From: JANQEA01 sp964466035
GTDB lineage: Bacteria; Bipolaricaulota; Bipolaricaulia; UBA7950; UBA9294
Length of the DNA stretch: 64,000 nt
Assembly: GCA_964466035.1 (NCBI GenBank)
Contig: CAYXLR010000005.1
Coordinates: 55,190 to 119,189 of the forward strand
Direction: 5' to 3'
In this document: positions 50,362-58,556 of the stretch, in pieces
Position numbering within the stretch: position 1 is the stretch's first letter
How the letters are laid out: every line of letters starts with the position of its first letter
The notes under the pieces: model-generated
What the model was told of the DNA's origin: nothing
Seen by the model: only the letters and a program-made list of their open reading frames with translations
The model's database searches: none
Program-made: the position numbers and the translations under genes

Positions 50362-50384
50362 CCGGGTGCCCGCGGCGGTTTCGG

Positions 50385-50390
50385 TATAAT
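50385..50390 (+). promoter_or_regulatory. TATAAT box upstream of glyS
   Basis: A perfect TATAAT lies 60 bases before the glyS start. No good -35 box is found 16-18 bases upstream (CCGGGT region), so it may need an activator or be coincidental. Confidence 0.4.
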
Positions 50391-50450
50391 CGGACCTCGC
50401 GGACACGCGATCGCCGAACGCGGCTGCGGATCTCACGCTCGGAGGACGGG

Positions 50451-51917
50451 ATGAACAACGGGAACAACACGATGGAGAAGATCGTCGCGCTGTGCAAGCG
50501 CCGCGGGTTCGTCTACCCGTCGAGCGAGATCTACGGCGGCATCGGCGGCTTCTGGGACTACGGCCCGCTCGGGGTCGAGCTGAAGCGCAACATCAAGGAC
50601 GCGTGGTGGCGGGAGATGGTCACCGGGCACGACGACACGTCCGTCCCGCCCGGCGCCCCGAGCGCGTTCGACATGGTCGGACTCGAGTCGACGATCATCA
50701 TGCACCCGCAGGTCTGGAAGGCGAGCGGCCACCTCGACCTGTTCTACGACCTGTTCGTCGACTGCAAGACCTGCAAGGCGCGGTTCCGCGCCGATCAAAT
50801 CGAATCGAGCGACTGCCCGCGCAAGCCGAGCGTGCGCCCGGGGGAGCACGACGAATGCGAGCTGACCGAGCCGCGGGAGTTCAACACGATGTTCAAGACG
50901 ACCGTCGGGGCTCTGCTCGATCCGACCGCCGAGGCGTACCTCCGCCCGGAGACGGCGCAGGGGATGTTCGTCAACTTCAAGAACGTCCTCTCGACGTCGC
51001 GGGTCAAGGTCCCGTTCGGGATCGCGCAGATCGGGAAGTCTTTTCGGAACGAGATCACGCCGCGCAACTTTACCTTCCGCTCCCGCGAGTTCGAGCAGAT
51101 GGAGATGGAGTTCTTCTGCCCGCCGGAGTCGTCGGAGGCGTGGTACGCCTACTGGCGCGACCGCCGCGTCGACTGGTACGTGTCGCTCGGCCTGAAGTCC
51201 GAGAAGCTGCGGCTCCGCGAGCACGGCCCGGACGAGCGGGCCCACTACTCCTGCGGAACCGCCGACATCGAATACGCGTATCCGTTCCTCCCCGAGGGCG
51301 AGTTCGGGGAGCTGGAGGGCGTCTCCCATCGCGGCGACTTCGATCTGCGCAGCCACATGGAGGGGAAGCTGATCCGCGAGGGAGACGAGCTGGTCGTCGA
51401 GCGCGACGAGCACGGGCAGCCGAAGCACGCCGGGAGCGGAAAGGACCTCTCCTACTTCGACGACACGACGCAATCCAAGTACGTGCCCCACGTCATCGAA
51501 CCGGCCGGCGGCGTCGGCCGGACCGCCTTGGCCCTCCTGTGCGAGGCGTACGACGAGGACGCGATCCCCGACGAAAAGGGCGTCCCGCAGGAGCGGATCG
51601 TCCTCCGTCTCCGTCCGCGGACCGCGCCGATCAAGGTCGCCGTCTTTCCGTTGGTCAAGAAGGACGGACAGCCGGAGGTCGCCGTCGAGATCTACCGCGG
51701 CCTGAAGCAGCGCTGGAACGTCTTCTACGACGAGAAGGGCTCGATCGGGAAGCGGTATCGTAGACAGGACGAGTCGGGGACCCCGTTCTGCATCACCGTC
51801 GACCACCAAACGCTGCAGGACGAGACGGTCACGCTGCGCGATCGCGACTCGACGGTGCAGGAGCGGGTGAAGATCGCCGAACTCGAGTCGATCGTCGCCG
51901 AGCGGCTGCAAGCGTAG
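50451..51917 (+). CDS. glyS: Glycyl-tRNA synthetase, class II dimeric type
   Basis: This encodes 488 residues of the single-chain (alpha2, eukaryote-like/Thermus-type) glycyl-tRNA synthetase. Seen: IYGGIGGFWDYGPLGVELKR near the N-terminus, TYPE-specific EAYLRPETAQGMFVNFKN, motif 2 GKSFRNEITPRNFTFRSREF, zinc-finger-like cysteines (DCKTCKARF...CPRK), and motif 3 EPAGGVGRTALALL, followed by the anticodon-binding domain. It joins glycine to tRNA-Gly. The ATG at 50451 follows GGAGGACGGG. Confidence 0.95.
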   Translation: MNNGNNTMEKIVALCKRRGFVYPSSEIYGGIGGFWDYGPLGVELKRNIKDAWWREMVTGHDDTSVPPGAPSAFDMVGLESTIIMHPQVWKASGHLDLFYDLFVDCKTCKARFRADQIESSDCPRKPSVRPGEHDECELTEPREFNTMFKTTVGALLDPTAEAYLRPETAQGMFVNFKNVLSTSRVKVPFGIAQIGKSFRNEITPRNFTFRSREFEQMEMEFFCPPESSEAWYAYWRDRRVDWYVSLGLKSEKLRLREHGPDERAHYSCGTADIEYAYPFLPEGEFGELEGVSHRGDFDLRSHMEGKLIREGDELVVERDEHGQPKHAGSGKDLSYFDDTTQSKYVPHVIEPAGGVGRTALALLCEAYDEDAIPDEKGVPQERIVLRLRPRTAPIKVAVFPLVKKDGQPEVAVEIYRGLKQRWNVFYDEKGSIGKRYRRQDESGTPFCITVDHQTLQDETVTLRDRDSTVQERVKIAELESIVAERLQA

Positions 51918-52091
51918 CGGCCGCCGAGTCACGACGTCCTTTCCAGGACCTGGAACTCTCCCTTCCCCCGACACGAATGCTCGCGTCTCCTTCGAGAATG
52001 AAACCGCCGGCCGGGTACAGCGTACGGCAGATGACACCGACCGTCGGAATCCGTATCGTAGGCTGACCCAGAGAGCACGGAGGTCTCGACC

Positions 52092-53033
52092 GTGGCGAAG
52101 CGATACCGGCTGATCGTCAACCCAGCGGCGGGCGGGGGGACGGCGTACCAGACGATTCCGACCGTCGAGCGGCTACTCCGCGAGCGAGGGATCCCGTTCG
52201 ATCTGGTCCGAACCGAGCGCCCGTGGCACGCAGCGGAGCTGGCCAGGCAGGCCGTCCGCGACGGATACGAGGTCGTCGTCGCCGTCGGCGGGGACGGGAC
52301 GTCGAACGAGGTCCTCAACGGCCTGATGCGAGCGAAGGAGGCCGGGGAAGGAACCGCCGCGATGGGCGTGCTGTGCGTCGGGCGGGGGAACGACTTCGCC
52401 TTCGGCGCCGGCGTGCCGCACGCGCTCGACGAAGGGTGCGCGGCGCTGGCCGCGGACCACCGGCGAACGATCGACGTCGGCCGCGTCGCCGGCGACTCGC
52501 TCCCAGAGGGGCGGTTCTTCGGCAACGGCGTCGGGATCGGCTTCGACGCCGTCGTTGGATTCGAGGCGGCGAAGCTGAAGCGCCTGCGCGGCTTTCCCGG
52601 GTACTTCGTCGCCGCGCTGAAGACGATCTTCCTCTACTACCGTGCGCCCCTGGTCCGCATCGAGTTCGGCGGTCGGACGATCGACCAGCGGTCGCTGATG
52701 GTCTCGATCATGAACGGCCGGCGGCTGGGCGGAGGGTTCATGATGGCCCCCGAGGGCGAGATCGACGACGGTCGGTTCGACCTGTGCATCGCGAGCCAGG
52801 TCAGCCGGTTGGGGATCCTGGCTCTTATCCCGCGGTTCATGAAAGGGACGCAGGCGGGTCGTCCGGCCGTCACGACCGGAAGGACGGATCGGATCGCGGT
52901 CACCGCGCTCGAAGGGCTTCTCCCGGCCCACGCCGACGGCGAGACGCTCTGCACCGCCGGAAGGCGATTGACGATGGAGATCCTTCCCGGCCGGATCGAG
53001 GTCCTCTGCCGGTCGTCCGAGGACGGCGGATGA
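52092..53033 (+). CDS. Diacylglycerol kinase-family lipid kinase
   Basis: This encodes 313 residues from a GTG behind CGGAGG. Motifs: YRLIVNPAAGGGTAYQT, VVVAVGGDGTSNEVLNGLM (the GGDGT nucleotide motif), GVLCVGRGNDFAFGAGVP and ICIASQVS-like tail with a final beta-sandwich. It phosphorylates a diacylglycerol-like or sphingoid lipid (DgkB/LCB kinase family). It overlaps the acyltransferase gene by four bases, so both probably act in phospholipid synthesis or salvage. Confidence 0.88.
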   Translation: MAKRYRLIVNPAAGGGTAYQTIPTVERLLRERGIPFDLVRTERPWHAAELARQAVRDGYEVVVAVGGDGTSNEVLNGLMRAKEAGEGTAAMGVLCVGRGNDFAFGAGVPHALDEGCAALAADHRRTIDVGRVAGDSLPEGRFFGNGVGIGFDAVVGFEAAKLKRLRGFPGYFVAALKTIFLYYRAPLVRIEFGGRTIDQRSLMVSIMNGRRLGGGFMMAPEGEIDDGRFDLCIASQVSRLGILALIPRFMKGTQAGRPAVTTGRTDRIAVTALEGLLPAHADGETLCTAGRRLTMEILPGRIEVLCRSSEDGG

Positions 53034-53731
53034 CGCTTCTCGGCCGGCTGGCGGACGGCCTGATCTGTACGCTGGTCCGCGTCCTGTGTGACGTCGACGG
53101 GGACCAAATCGACAAGATTCCGATGCACGGCCCGCTCATCCTGATCGCCAATCACGTCAACTTCCTCGAGGCGCCGGTCCTCCACTGTCGCTTCCGCCCT
53201 CGGAAGGTGATCGGCCTGGCGAAGGCCGAGGCCTGGAAGAATCCGCTTCTCGGTTGGCTGTTCGACCAGTGGGAGGCGATCCCGATCCGCCGCGGCGAGC
53301 CGGACATTCGCGCGCTCCGCCGCGCCCTCGGCGTGCTGAGAGACGGAGGGTTCATCGCCGTCGCGCCGGAGGGGACGCGCAGCCGAACCGGTCGCCTCCA
53401 GCGAGGAAGGCCCGGTGTCGTGACGCTCGCGTTGAAGAGCGGCGCTCCGCTCCTGCCGGTCGTCTTCTACGGTGGCGAGGCGATCGGCCGCAACGTCCGC
53501 TGTCTCCGAAGGACGCCGTTTCACATCGTCGTCGGCGAGCCGTTCTACGTCGAAGCCGGCAACGAGCGGCCCTCGCGCGATCTTCGCCAACGGATCACCG
53601 ACGAGATCGTGTACCGGATGGCGGCGCTGCTGCCGCCGGCGTATCGGGGAGAATACGCCGACCTGGACGCCGCGACGAAGGTGTACCTTCGGCCCGAGCT
53701 GAAGAAGGAGACCGATCCCGGAGGGATCTGA
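53030..53731 (+). CDS. 1-acyl-glycerol-3-phosphate acyltransferase (PlsC-like)
   Basis: This encodes about 233 residues. PlsC-family blocks are present: LILIANHVNFLEAPVL (motif I), the KVIGLAKAEAWKNPLLGWLF region, and FIAVAPEGTRSRTGRLQRG (motif III, EGTRS). In most members motif I is NHxxxxD; here the acid is Glu (NHVNFLE), a conservative but notable change. It acylates lysophosphatidic acid in the family. The ATGA overlap with the lipid kinase gene suggests coupled expression. Confidence 0.82.
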   Translation: MTLLGRLADGLICTLVRVLCDVDGDQIDKIPMHGPLILIANHVNFLEAPVLHCRFRPRKVIGLAKAEAWKNPLLGWLFDQWEAIPIRRGEPDIRALRRALGVLRDGGFIAVAPEGTRSRTGRLQRGRPGVVTLALKSGAPLLPVVFYGGEAIGRNVRCLRRTPFHIVVGEPFYVEAGNERPSRDLRQRITDEIVYRMAALLPPAYRGEYADLDAATKVYLRPELKKETDPGGI

Positions 53732-53781
53732 CCTCCGGCGCATGCTTCCGCCCGCGTCTTCGCCGCGTCGCGAGCGGCTTC

Positions 53782-54033
53782 CTACGTCCGATCGGCGTCG
53801 GGTTCGACCAGAACGCCGACCTGAGGACAGCGGGCCAGCAGGTCCGCCCCGTGCGGCGCCCCGAGGAGCGCACGCGTCAGGTCGAGGCCGGCATCGTGCA
53901 TGGCCTGATGCCGTCCGTCCTTCCAGAGGAAGCTTTCCGTCACGTCGTAGACCTTCCCTTCATAGGCCACGTACGCGGGGCGTCCGTCCCGCCCGTCGTA
54001 CGAGGCGAGCTCCTCCGCCGTGAACCGCCGCAT
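53782..54033 (-). CDS. Cytochrome b5-like heme-binding small protein
   Basis: This encodes about 83 residues: FTAEELASYDGRDGRPAYVAY, GKVYDVTESFLWKDGRHQAMH and ALLGAPHGADLLARCPQVG. This is the small cytochrome b5-like family (COG4892 type) predicted to bind heme or a steroid-like ligand, with His residues in GRHQAMH and APHG as possible axial ligands. The ATG at 54033 follows GGGGAGG. It is downstream of the ferritin-like gene on the same strand, separated by a strong hairpin. Confidence 0.8.
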   Translation of the reverse strand: MRRFTAEELASYDGRDGRPAYVAYEGKVYDVTESFLWKDGRHQAMHDAGLDLTRALLGAPHGADLLARCPQVGVLVEPDADRT

Positions 54034-54057
54034 CGCGCCTCCCCGCCCACGGGACAC

Positions 54058-54086
54058 GAGGGGAGGCCCGTCGGGCCTCCCCCTCG
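54058..54086 (-). terminator. GC-rich hairpin between ferritin-like and cytochrome-b5-like genes
   Basis: GAGGGGAGGCCC at 54058-54069 pairs with GGGCCTCCCC-CTC at 54073-54085 around a GTC loop, a very stable stem. No T-run follows in the leftward direction, so it may attenuate rather than terminate. It separates two leftward genes that otherwise look like one operon. Confidence 0.55.
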
Positions 54087-54095
54087 TCGATCCTG

Positions 54096-54647
54096 CTACT
54101 GCAGGAACTTCGAGACGAACGGCGACGTCTCGCCGCGCCTCAGGTAGTGTCCCGACGGACCCTCTCCGAGAAACTCCGAGAACCACGACTCGTGCTCGAC
54201 CTCTTCGTTGAGGATCGCCAACGCCAGATCGTAGGTCCGATGGTCCTTGCCCGCGGTCATGTTGCAGATCTGCGTGTAGCCGCGGACCGCACAACGCTCC
54301 GCCTCGACGAGGACCTTGAGAAGCTCGGTCGTGTCGCCCAGTTCCTTCGGGAGGTAGGCGGGCGGGCAGGCCGAGACGTCGTGAAACGCCTTCATGTCCT
54401 GCGGCAGCTTTCCCCCCAGCTCGTAGATCCTGGGGACCAACGCCTCGAAGTGGTTCCGATCCTCGATCCGAGCCGTCTCCGCGATCTCCTTGATCCCTTC
54501 GCCCTGCAAACCGATCAGGTTCACGCGAAGGATCGTGTAGTAGTAGTACGTCGTCAGCTCCGCGGACGCGTTCTTGACGAGAAGCTCCAGCAGCTGATCG
54601 ACGTCCACTCCCGCCCTTTCCACAACCTCACGGGTCACCTTTGCCAT
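54096..54647 (-). CDS. Ferritin-like DPSL (Dps-like thioferritin) protein
   Basis: This encodes 183 residues. Ferroxidase-like residues are in helices: AELTTYYYYTILR, ETARIEDRNHFEALVPR (ExxRNH), and LNEEVEHESWFSEFL (ExxH). Two cysteines (ACPPAYLPKE and AERCAVRGYTQIC) flank the third helix, as in archaeal and bacterial Dps-like 'thioferritin' proteins. It would store iron and remove peroxide. The ATG at 54647 follows AAAGGAGG. It is cotranscribed with the Fur-type gene (22-base gap). Confidence 0.8.
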   Translation of the reverse strand: MAKVTREVVERAGVDVDQLLELLVKNASAELTTYYYYTILRVNLIGLQGEGIKEIAETARIEDRNHFEALVPRIYELGGKLPQDMKAFHDVSACPPAYLPKELGDTTELLKVLVEAERCAVRGYTQICNMTAGKDHRTYDLALAILNEEVEHESWFSEFLGEGPSGHYLRRGETSPFVSKFLQ

Positions 54648-54669
54648 GGTGTCCTCCTTTCGTTTCGCG

Positions 54670-55113
54670 TCAGTCCTCTCCCCGCGCGCAACGCCGGCAG
54701 ACCCCGTAGACCTGCAGTTGGCTCCCCATCGGGGTGCCAAGCTCCGCTGCCTCGCGAGGAAGCTCCATGTCGTCGAGCGTCTTGCTCTCGAAATCGACGA
54801 TCCGCCCGCACTTCGTGCAGATGAAGTGGTGGTGACGTCTGGGATTCCCGTCGAACCGCGCCCGCTCTCCCGTGAGACGGACCCGGTCGATGAGCCGATG
54901 CTCCTCCAGGAACGAGAGCGTTCGGTACACCGTGTCGAACGAGATCGTCGGCATCCTCTCGCGAACGCGACGGAGCACCGTGCGCGCATCGGGATGCGAA
55001 TCAGTCTCGACGACCGCTCGAAGCACCTCGCGCCGCTGGTGGGTCACGTTGGCCCCGACGCTGCGACACACGTTCTCCAGCGCCTTCAGTCGCGCATCGA
55101 CCCGGGATTCCAC
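54670..55113 (-). CDS. Fur/PerR-family metalloregulator (1)
   Basis: This encodes about 147 residues. The winged helix (VTHQRREVLRAVVETDSHPD, ISFDTVYRTLSFLEEHRLI) precedes the metal site RRHHHFICTKCGRIVDFE and the C-terminal CRRCARGED, so both structural CxxC pairs are present. I chose the GTG at 55113 because AAGGAAGGA precedes it; an in-frame ATG at 55131 has no ribosome-binding site. It is divergent from a second Fur-family gene and drives the ferritin-like gene. Confidence 0.85.
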   Translation of the reverse strand: MESRVDARLKALENVCRSVGANVTHQRREVLRAVVETDSHPDARTVLRRVRERMPTISFDTVYRTLSFLEEHRLIDRVRLTGERARFDGNPRRHHHFICTKCGRIVDFESKTLDDMELPREAAELGTPMGSQLQVYGVCRRCARGED

Positions 55114-55165
55114 ATGGATTCCTTCCTTCATCGCGCGATGTCTTCGCGGACGCAAAAGATCGATA

Positions 55166-55212
55166 GATTCTTTTTTCGGAATCATCCTACAATTCGTTCG
55201 GCCGATTGTCAA
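55166..55212 (-). promoter_or_regulatory. Promoter and inverted repeat of the Fur-type gene
   Basis: Read leftward, TTGACA (55212-55207) and TAGGAT (55189-55184) are 17 bases apart. Just downstream is the inverted repeat GATTC-N8-GAATC at 55166-55183, covering the expected transcript start, a plausible operator. Confidence 0.55.
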
Positions 55213-55254
55213 GAAGAGACACGACGCCCGCTGACGGATCGGCGACAGTCTCCC

Positions 55255-55283
55255 TTGATTTAGACTTTATCTCGGTTTATAAT
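55255..55283 (+). promoter_or_regulatory. Promoter of the oxygen-defence operon, leaderless start
   Basis: TTGATT at 55255-55260 and TATAAT at 55278-55283 are 17 bases apart. The first gene starts with ATG at 55292, only eight bases past the -10 box, so the transcript is leaderless or nearly so. The AT-rich spacer (TAGACTTTATCTCGGTT) is a possible PerR target. Confidence 0.75.
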
Positions 55284-55291
55284 CCGTCCGA

Positions 55292-55717
55292 ATGAGATCC
55301 GAGGCGCATGCGGAGATGCTGCGGGAGGTCGGTCTGGTCCCCACGATTCAGCGGTTGGCCGTCCTCGATTGGCTGTACAGGACGAAGCTTCATCCGACGG
55401 CGGATCAAGTCTACTCCGCCGTGAGGAAGAAGTTCCCGTCGATCTCGAGGGCGACGGTCTACAACACCCTCGAGGCGTTGACGAAGGCGGGGATGATCCT
55501 CCGGCTGAGCGTCGATCCGACGGTCGCGCGGTACGACGCCGATCTCAAACCGCATGCCCACTTCCGCTGCCGGGTCTGCCAGAAGATCTACGACATCGAG
55601 GTAAAGGACGGGATGCCGATCGACGTGAAGGCCGACGGACATCTCGTCGAGTCGGTCCGGACGTACGCGTACGGCGTCTGCGCCAACTGCCTCGAGAAAG
55701 AGGCGAGCCATGCCTGA
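55292..55717 (+). CDS. Fur/PerR-family metalloregulator (2)
   Basis: This encodes 141 residues: LVPTIQRLAVLDWLYRTKLHPT, ISRATVYNTLEALTKAGMI, then the metal site KPHAHFRCRVCQKIYDIE and CANCLEKEASHA. It resembles PerR-type peroxide sensors by length and the conserved HAHF motif. It is the first gene of the long rightward oxygen-defence operon and overlaps mutM by eight bases, so it likely controls that operon. Leaderless start as noted for its promoter. Confidence 0.85.
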   Translation: MRSEAHAEMLREVGLVPTIQRLAVLDWLYRTKLHPTADQVYSAVRKKFPSISRATVYNTLEALTKAGMILRLSVDPTVARYDADLKPHAHFRCRVCQKIYDIEVKDGMPIDVKADGHLVESVRTYAYGVCANCLEKEASHA

Positions 55718-56504
55718 ACTCCCCGAGGTCGAGACCCTCGTCCGTCGCCTTCGCCCGATCGTCGGAACGCGGATCGTCGGCGCCGAGGTCCTCGACGATC
55801 GTCTGGCGATCCCCGTCAAGGCGCTGATCGGCGTGTCGATCGAGGGCGTGACCCGCCGCGGGAAGTACATCGTGATCGGACTCGACGGCCGCGGCGACTT
55901 GGTCGTTCACCTTCGGATGTCCGGGCGCCTCCGACTCGACCGGTCCGAGGACGAGATCCCCTACACGCGGATGATCCTCCGCCTCGATTCGGGCGAATCC
56001 GTCTACTTCGTCAACCCCCGACGCCTCGGGACCGTCGTCCACTGCCCGCACGGGTTCGACGCGAAGCTGGGGATCGAGCCGACCGGTCCGGAATTCACCG
56101 CCGAGATCCTCGCCGAATTCGCGGCCGGATCGAGGGCGCCGATCAAACAGCTGTTGCTCGATCAGCGGAAGATCGCCGGGATCGGGAACATCTACGCCGC
56201 CGAGGCCCTCTGGCGTGCGAAGATCGATCCGAGGCGTCCGGCGAAGTCGCTCCGACAAACCGAGATCTCGGCCCTGCACGCCGGGATCACCTCGGTCCTG
56301 TTCAACGCGATCGAGCAGCTCGGAACGACGATCGGCAGCGGCGTGTCGGACTACCGCCGGTCCGCGGAAGCGGGCGGCTCGTTTCAGAATCGACTCGCCG
56401 TCTACGGGCGGGAGAACGAGCCGTGCGAGCGATGCGGAACGGCCATCGAACGCGTGGTTCTGGCCGGGCGGTCGACCTGCTTTTGCCCGGCATGCCAAGC
56501 GTAG
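55710..56504 (+). CDS. mutM: Formamidopyrimidine-DNA glycosylase
   Basis: This encodes 264 residues. The catalytic N-terminus MPELPEVETLVRRL (Pro2, Glu3), the RRGKYIVI lysine, KQLLLDQRKIAGIGNIYAAEAL and the zinc finger CERCGTAIERVVLAGRSTCFCPACQ identify Fpg/MutM, which removes 8-oxoguanine from DNA. Its position in the oxygen-defence operon behind a PerR-type gene suits removal of oxidative lesions. Confidence 0.95.
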   Translation: MPELPEVETLVRRLRPIVGTRIVGAEVLDDRLAIPVKALIGVSIEGVTRRGKYIVIGLDGRGDLVVHLRMSGRLRLDRSEDEIPYTRMILRLDSGESVYFVNPRRLGTVVHCPHGFDAKLGIEPTGPEFTAEILAEFAAGSRAPIKQLLLDQRKIAGIGNIYAAEALWRAKIDPRRPAKSLRQTEISALHAGITSVLFNAIEQLGTTIGSGVSDYRRSAEAGGSFQNRLAVYGRENEPCERCGTAIERVVLAGRSTCFCPACQA

Positions 56505-56592
56505 AGAATTCACCGAAGGAGGACGCACGAAGCAGACGGGAAGAAAGGCGGAGAGCGGGTAGGACGCTCGGACCCGACAAAGGAGGAAAACC

Positions 56593-57234
56593 ATGACCGA
56601 ACAGATGTTCCCGTTGATCGGGGATCCGTTTCCGAAGATGGACGTACAGACCACACACGGGAAGATGACCCTCCCCGATGCGTACGCCGGGAAGTGGTTC
56701 GTCCTGTTCAGCCACCCGGCCGACTTCACGCCGGTCTGTACGACGGAGTTCGTCGCGTTTCAGAAGCGCTACGAAACGTTCAAGGAGCTGAAGACGGAGC
56801 TGATCGGAATGAGCGTCGATCAAGTCTTCTCCCACATCAAGTGGACCGACTGGATCCGCGAGGCGCTCGACGTCACGATCGAGTTCCCGATCATCGCCGG
56901 CACGGAGGCGATCGCCCACACGCTCGGCCTCATTCATCCGGGCAAGGGGACGAACACCGTCCGGGCCGTGTTCATCGTCGACCCGAAGGGCGCCGTCCGG
57001 GCGATCCTCTACTACCCGCAGGAGCTCGGGCGAAACATGGACGAGATCGTCCGGATGATCCGCGGATTCCAGGTCGCCGAGGCCCACGGCGTGGCGATCC
57101 CGGCCGGCTGGCCGGAGAACGAGCTGGTCCAGGATCACGTGATCGTTCCTCCGCCGACCGATCAGAAGACGGCCGCGGAGCGAACCGGTAAGGAGAACTG
57201 CTTCGATTGGTGGTTCTGCCACAAGAAGTTGTAG
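56593..57234 (+). CDS. Peroxiredoxin, Prx6/archaeal type
   Basis: This encodes 213 residues. The peroxidatic motif HPADFTPVCTTEF (Cys49) and the long C-terminal extension ending NCFDWWFCHKK (Cys203 and Cys209) are typical of the archaeal/anaerobe Prx6-like group, which reduces hydrogen and alkyl peroxides. The ATG at 56593 follows AAAGGAGGAAAACC. It is 18 bases from the ferritin gene. Confidence 0.93.
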   Translation: MTEQMFPLIGDPFPKMDVQTTHGKMTLPDAYAGKWFVLFSHPADFTPVCTTEFVAFQKRYETFKELKTELIGMSVDQVFSHIKWTDWIREALDVTIEFPIIAGTEAIAHTLGLIHPGKGTNTVRAVFIVDPKGAVRAILYYPQELGRNMDEIVRMIRGFQVAEAHGVAIPAGWPENELVQDHVIVPPPTDQKTAAERTGKENCFDWWFCHKKL

Positions 57235-57251
57235 AAAGAAAAGGACACACG

Positions 57252-57779
57252 ATGATCGGACAACGGATGCAGGAAGCGATGAACGGACAGGTCATGCACG
57301 AGACGTTCTCCGCCTACCTCTACGTCTCGATGGCCGCGTACTTCCACGCGAAGGGCCTCGACGGGATGGCCCAGTGGATGATGGCCCAGGCGCAGGAGGA
57401 AGTCGGACACGCGCTCCGTTTCTTCCGTCACATCAACGAACGCGGCGGCAGGGTCGAGCTGCTCGCGATCGAGAAACCGCCGGCGGAGTGGGACTCACCG
57501 CTTGCTGCGTACAAGGCCGCGCTCGCGCACGAGGAGTTCATCACCGGCCGGATCGACGAGCTGGTGAAGCTCGCTCGCGAAGAGAACGACAACGCGGCGG
57601 AGATCATGCTGCAGTGGTTCGTCACCGAGCAGGTCGAGGAAGAGGACTCGGTCTCCAAGGTCATCGACATGCTCGAGATCGCCGGAGAGAAGGGACCCGG
57701 TCTGTTGATGGCCGACCGGGAGCTCGGACAGCGGGCCGCGGGCCCGCTCCCGACCGGCGAGGAGGAAGCCGAACCGTAG
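57252..57779 (+). CDS. ftnA: Ferritin
   Basis: This encodes about 175 residues. Ferroxidase-centre residues: MHETFSAYLYVSMAAYF, AQEEVGHALRFFRHINER (ExxH), and WFVTEQVEEEDSV, matching bacterial non-heme ferritins. The MIGQRMQEAMNGQ start is typical. It stores iron and detoxifies Fe(II) plus oxygen or peroxide. It sits in the defence operon between peroxiredoxin and flavin reductase. Confidence 0.93.
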   Translation: MIGQRMQEAMNGQVMHETFSAYLYVSMAAYFHAKGLDGMAQWMMAQAQEEVGHALRFFRHINERGGRVELLAIEKPPAEWDSPLAAYKAALAHEEFITGRIDELVKLAREENDNAAEIMLQWFVTEQVEEEDSVSKVIDMLEIAGEKGPGLLMADRELGQRAAGPLPTGEEEAEP

Positions 57780-57794
57780 ACGGAAGGAGAGAGG

Positions 57795-58310
57795 ATGGCG
57801 TTCACGTTCGTCACCGATGCCGCGTCGCTCAACCAGGCGCTGTTCCGGGTCACCCACGGCCTGTACATCCTGACCGCCCGGTCGGGCGATCGGATCAACG
57901 GCCAGTGCCTCGACGCGTTGATGCAGGTGACGAACGTGCCGCCGCGGATGGCGATCGGGGTCGGGAAGCGATCGCTGACCCACGGGATGATCGCCGAGAG
58001 CGGGCAGTTCGTCGTCTCCGTTCTCGACCGAGAGCGCGAGACGTCCGGCGACGCGATCCGCCGGTTCGGATTCCAGTCCGGGCGGGACGTCGACAAGCTC
58101 GACGGCTTCCCGCACGAGACGACCGAGCACGGGATCCCGTACCTTCCGGACGCGGTGGCGATCTACGAGTGCACCGTGGTTCCGGAGATGACGGTCGACC
58201 TCGCGACGCATTCGCTGTTCGTCGCCTCGGTCGACCGCGCCGGGACGCGCGAAGGCGGCGAGCCGCTCACCTACAACGAGTATCGAAAGCGCATCAGGAA
58301 AGGAGCGTGA
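57795..58310 (+). CDS. Flavin reductase-like FMN-binding protein
   Basis: This encodes 171 residues of the FMN-binding split-barrel family: LFRVTHGLYILTARSGDRINGQ, VPPRMAIGVGKRSLTHGMI, FVVSVLDRE and a C-terminal EPLTYNEYRK. Members bind FMN and act as NAD(P)H:flavin or rubredoxin-linked reductases. Here it precedes rubredoxin by seven bases and the flavodiiron protein by a short gap, so it may feed electrons to that chain. Confidence 0.85.
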   Translation: MAFTFVTDAASLNQALFRVTHGLYILTARSGDRINGQCLDALMQVTNVPPRMAIGVGKRSLTHGMIAESGQFVVSVLDRERETSGDAIRRFGFQSGRDVDKLDGFPHETTEHGIPYLPDAVAIYECTVVPEMTVDLATHSLFVASVDRAGTREGGEPLTYNEYRKRIRKGA

Positions 58311-58316
58311 AAGACA

Positions 58317-58478
58317 ATGGACAAGTGGATCTGCACGGTCTGCGGGTACGTGTACGACCCGTCCATCGGGGATCCGACGAGCGGGATCGATCCGGGCACG
58401 CCGTTCGAGGACCTCCCCGACGATTGGGTTTGTCCGGAGTGCGGCGCGCCGAAGGACATGTTCGAGAAGTTGGCGTGA
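58317..58478 (+). CDS. Rubredoxin
   Basis: This encodes 53 residues: WICTVCGYVYDPSIGD, then DDWVCPECGAPKDMFE, with the four iron-binding cysteines at 6, 9, 39 and 42. Rubredoxin carries single electrons to flavodiiron protein, rubrerythrin and superoxide reductase. It lies between flavin reductase and the flavodiiron protein, its normal electron acceptor. The ATG at 58317 has AAAGGAG at somewhat long spacing. Confidence 0.96.
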   Translation: MDKWICTVCGYVYDPSIGDPTSGIDPGTPFEDLPDDWVCPECGAPKDMFEKLA

Positions 58479-58491
58479 CGTCGGTGCGAGC

Positions 58492-58519
58492 GAGAACCGT
58501 CTTCGGACGGCCGGTTCTC
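58492..58519. repeat. Hairpin between rubredoxin and flavodiiron genes
   Basis: GAGAACC (58492-58498) can pair with GGTTCTC (58513-58519), and internally CCGTC-TTCG-GACGG forms a five-base stem with a TTCG tetraloop. No T-run follows. It may tune expression between operon segments. Confidence 0.4.
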
Positions 58520-58556
58520 ACGGCGGCTCCGACAGGAAAGCCGGGATGGAGGAGAC

